Assembly: GCA_003056245.1 (NCBI GenBank)
Contig: MVDH01000001.1
Location: forward strand, 1,488,716 to 1,552,715
DNA from: Cellvibrio sp. 79
Lineage (GTDB): Bacteria; Pseudomonadota; Gammaproteobacteria; Pseudomonadales; Cellvibrionaceae
Direction of reading: 5' to 3'
Length of the DNA: 64,000 bases
This document shows, piece by piece, positions 62,908 through 64,000 of this stretch. The notes under the pieces were generated by a model. That model was not told the DNA's origin. It was given only the letters and a program-made list of their open reading frames with translations, and searched no databases. The first letter of the stretch is position 1. Every line of letters starts with the position of its first letter. Both the position numbers and the translations under genes were made by a program.

Positions 62908-62930
62908 GGTTCTTCTCCGGCTGTAATTGG

Positions 62931-63041
62931 GTTACCCCCTCCCAACCTCCCCCTTGTTAAGGGGAAGGAGCTAGCCCGCACTCAATGAGAGTGAGATTTA
63001 AACTCCCGCCCCTTATGAAGGGGAGGGTTGGGGAGGGGGTT
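62931..63041. repeat. CT-rich palindromic repeat, copy 4
   Basis: TACCCCCTCCCAACCTCCCC at the left pairs with the GGGGAGGGTTGGGGAGGGGG stretch at the right; CCCCTTGTTAAGGGG and CCCCTTATGAAGGGG are two inner hairpins; CACTCAATGAGAGTG is a third between them. It lies between the allophanate hydrolase and urea carboxylase genes and is the clearest copy. Confidence 0.85.
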
Positions 63042-64000
63042 TATTTTTGTAGTGATTTGATATACGCCCGCCATCCACCAAGGTGCGTAATATCTTTCGC
63101 ACCATTGACGGCGGCGCCTTCGCAAATAAAACCTTTTACTTCGCGACCATCTTTTAATGTGAGCGTGCCTATACCCAATGGAGCGGGAATCAGTGCGACA
63201 AAACTGCCGAAGTGCTGCACGGGTACGTCCCACAGTTCCACAATAATTTCTGCTCCTTCGCCCTCTGTGCGAATCAAACCGGGTTTGGGTGGTGTGGTAT
63301 TGGGTAGCGCAAATAAACGATAATTTTTTGCAGTAAATGTGCTCTCAACAAATAACGCTTTGCGTTCTTGCAATTGCAAATTCAATGGCATTCCAGTCAG
63401 GTGTGCACCGACAACTGCGAGGCGAACATAACCTTTGAGCGTCTTAGTGGAGACAAGGAATTCAGGCTGCTTTTTATCAAGTGCACCTAATGGCAATTGC
63501 GTGGCGGCATGCCATTTTTTTCCAAAAGCAGCAATTGCTGCGTCTTGCCATGCCGGTGCAATCAAGGTGATGCCAAATGGTAAGCCATCGGTACGAATCA
63601 CTGCTGGTAATGCGAGTGCAGAACAATCAGCGAGATTTACAAAATTGGTATAAGTACCGAGTTGACTATTCACCGTAATGGGATCGGCATTTACTTCAGC
63701 AATAGTTGGATGACGCGGTGATGTGGGAACTAATAACGCATCAACACTGCTCATCAGGGATTGAATCGTGCGTGCGAAATCGGCGCGTTGGTATTCGGCG
63801 ATAAAACTTTCTGTCGCAGAAAAATTAACCGCTTTTTCGACGATGGAGCGAACAACATCATTCATATCGTTCGCATGGTTTTTCATGAATTCGCCAATCG
63901 CCGCATGACGCTCTGCAACCCAGGGGCCGCCATAAAGCAATTGTGCGAGTGCGAACATAGGTGTGAAATCGAGTTCAATTAATTCCACATCAAGTGCGCG
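63041..64000 (-). CDS. atzF: Allophanate hydrolase, C-terminal part (5' end outside window)
   Basis: Splits allophanate to ammonia and CO2. The frame is open to the window edge; about 320 of ~600 residues are visible. The N-terminal half of what is seen is the end of the amidase-signature domain (TPMFALAQLLYGGPWVAERHAAI, DALLVPTSPRHPTIAEV, GTYTNFVNLADCSALALPA, GLPFGITLIAPAWQD). The rest is the C-terminal domain special to this enzyme (RLAVVGAHLTGMPLNLQL, YRLFALPNTTPPKPGL, VALIPAPLGIGTLTLKDGREVKGFICEG). The catalytic Ser-Ser-Lys residues lie outside the window. The urea carboxylase gene follows after 133 bp. Confidence 0.92.
   Translation of the reverse strand, partial: RALDVELIELDFTPMFALAQLLYGGPWVAERHAAIGEFMKNHANDMNDVVRSIVEKAVNFSATESFIAEYQRADFARTIQSLMSSVDALLVPTSPRHPTIAEVNADPITVNSQLGTYTNFVNLADCSALALPAVIRTDGLPFGITLIAPAWQDAAIAAFGKKWHAATQLPLGALDKKQPEFLVSTKTLKGYVRLAVVGAHLTGMPLNLQLQERKALFVESTFTAKNYRLFALPNTTPPKPGLIRTEGEGAEIIVELWDVPVQHFGSFVALIPAPLGIGTLTLKDGREVKGFICEGAAVNGAKDITHLGGWRAYIKSLQK

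Noticed and set aside
1-64000. tRNA, rRNA, insertion sequence, prophage or integrase genes
   Set aside because: I saw no tRNA-like cloverleaf, rRNA stretch, transposase or integrase motif in the window; the repeats found are small non-coding elements.

Overview
The window looks like chromosome from a Cellvibrio-type gammaproteobacterium (order Cellvibrionales). The best sign is a modular beta-1,3-glucanase (GH81, then two carbohydrate-binding modules) joined by poly-serine linkers, a style typical of Cellvibrio and Saccharophagus. MotAB, RhlB, LpxO, Tpm and the c-di-GMP proteins also read as gammaproteobacterial. This taxonomy is inferred; no rRNA or tRNA gene was seen.

Layout. 0-4 kb: the end of nagA, nagB, a convergent LacI regulator and a secreted SMP-30-like protein. 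4-14 kb: signalling and motility, with a 1548-residue propeller/histidine kinase/receiver/GGDEF hybrid, a DUF1244 protein, motAB, and a REC-REC-PAS-GGDEF-EAL protein. 14-20 kb: an acetolactate-synthase-like ThDP enzyme and a nitrate-type ABC transporter (nrtABD-like) on the minus strand. 20-31 kb: mixed genes, including a TPR/transglutaminase-like lipoprotein, a DUF1080 protein, glutathione peroxidase, an aspartic protease, a VOC protein, thiopurine methyltransferase, a CPBP protease, a PEP-CTERM protein, the GH81 laminarinase and LpxO.

31-64 kb is mainly nitrogen scavenging. A two-component system (an NCS1-permease/histidine-kinase fusion plus a LuxR-type response regulator) faces away from an amide/urea ABC operon (fmdD-like binding protein and UrtB-E-like genes). 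Formamidase (fmdA) and fmdB follow. A second, canonical urtABCDE operon lies on the minus strand at 52-58 kb, downstream of a GntR regulator, a biotin-dependent urea carboxylase and an allophanate hydrolase (cut by the window end). Nitrate, short amides/formamide and urea can therefore all be imported and fed to ammonium within this window. Between the two systems lie TetR, VIT-family, glutamine amidotransferase, RhlB-like helicase, EamA, DODA-type dioxygenase and REC-REC-GGDEF genes.

The least explained signals are in non-coding DNA. Two ~105-bp hairpin elements share a core but have unrelated, self-complementary arms. A 36-bp box is shared by the promoters of the amide transporter and of formamidase. 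Strong U-tract-less hairpins lie between binding-protein and permease genes in all three ABC operons. A CT-rich palindromic repeat occurs four times, only in the urea/amide half. There is also a parDE pair whose toxin gene carries an in-frame amber codon.
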